The position numbers and the translations under genes were made by a program. Below are positions 14,645 through 14,656 of a DNA stretch of 14,656 nt, piece by piece. The stretch comes from JBBIII01 sp037446575 (GTDB taxonomy: Bacteria > Bacteroidota > Ignavibacteria > UBA10030): assembly GCA_037446575.1 (NCBI GenBank), contig JBBIII010000060.1:1-14656 (forward strand), given 5' to 3'. The notes under the pieces are model-generated. The model was not told where the DNA came from, did not search any database, and saw only the letters and a program-made list of their open reading frames with translations. How positions within the stretch are numbered: the stretch's first letter is position 1; each line of letters begins with the position of its first letter.

Positions 14645-14656
14645 TAAACAAATTTG

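Overview
The window looks like an AT-rich chromosome segment from a bacterium of the Bacteroidota/Chlorobi (FCB) group, most likely an Ignavibacteria/Melioribacter-type anaerobe or facultative anaerobe. This rests on three things: a secreted protein ending in a classic type IX secretion (Por) sorting domain with an NYPNPFNPNT motif, a ferredoxin-dependent 2-oxoacid oxidoreductase, and an electron-transfer flavoprotein (ETF) paired with a membrane quinone reductase. No RNA genes, CRISPR arrays or insertion sequences were seen, and the placement is an inference from protein style only.

Layout. (1) Positions 1-297, minus strand: the first 99 codons of an unrecognised exported protein that runs off the left edge. 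(2) 298-697: a divergent intergenic region with two palindromes and a terminator-like hairpin in the putative leader of the next operon. (3) 698-4853, plus strand: a three-gene operon, etfB, etfA with a fused two-cluster ferredoxin domain, and a membrane heme/Fe-S/CCG-domain protein of the ETF:menaquinone reductase (EMR) type. Together these should carry electrons from acyl-CoA or similar dehydrogenations into the quinone pool. (4) 4854-5085: a convergent gap with two strong, related inverted repeats. (5) 5086-7191, minus: a secreted carbohydrate esterase of the CE15 (glucuronoyl esterase) type with two FnIII-like domains and a type IX sorting tail. (6) 7423-10276, minus: korD-korA-korB-korC, a four-subunit 2-oxoacid (probably 2-oxoglutarate):ferredoxin oxidoreductase with overlapping or nearly abutting genes. 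(7) 10497-14558, minus: an 895-residue cytoplasmic protein with eleven TPR-like units separated by charged coiled-coil linkers, followed 27 bases later by a membrane-anchored TonB-domain protein carrying two more copies of the same unit on its cytoplasmic side. A good sigma70-like promoter lies upstream of the pair.

How the parts fit. The etf/EMR operon and the Kor operon are both low-potential redox modules: one feeds quinone, the other produces reduced ferredoxin from a 2-oxoacid. The esterase suggests an organism attacking plant cell wall (lignin-carbohydrate or glucuronoxylan) material outside the cell. The most unusual part is the repeat-protein/TonB pair, which looks like a dedicated two-component apparatus linking a cytoplasmic scaffold to the periplasm. 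Its function cannot be read from the sequence.
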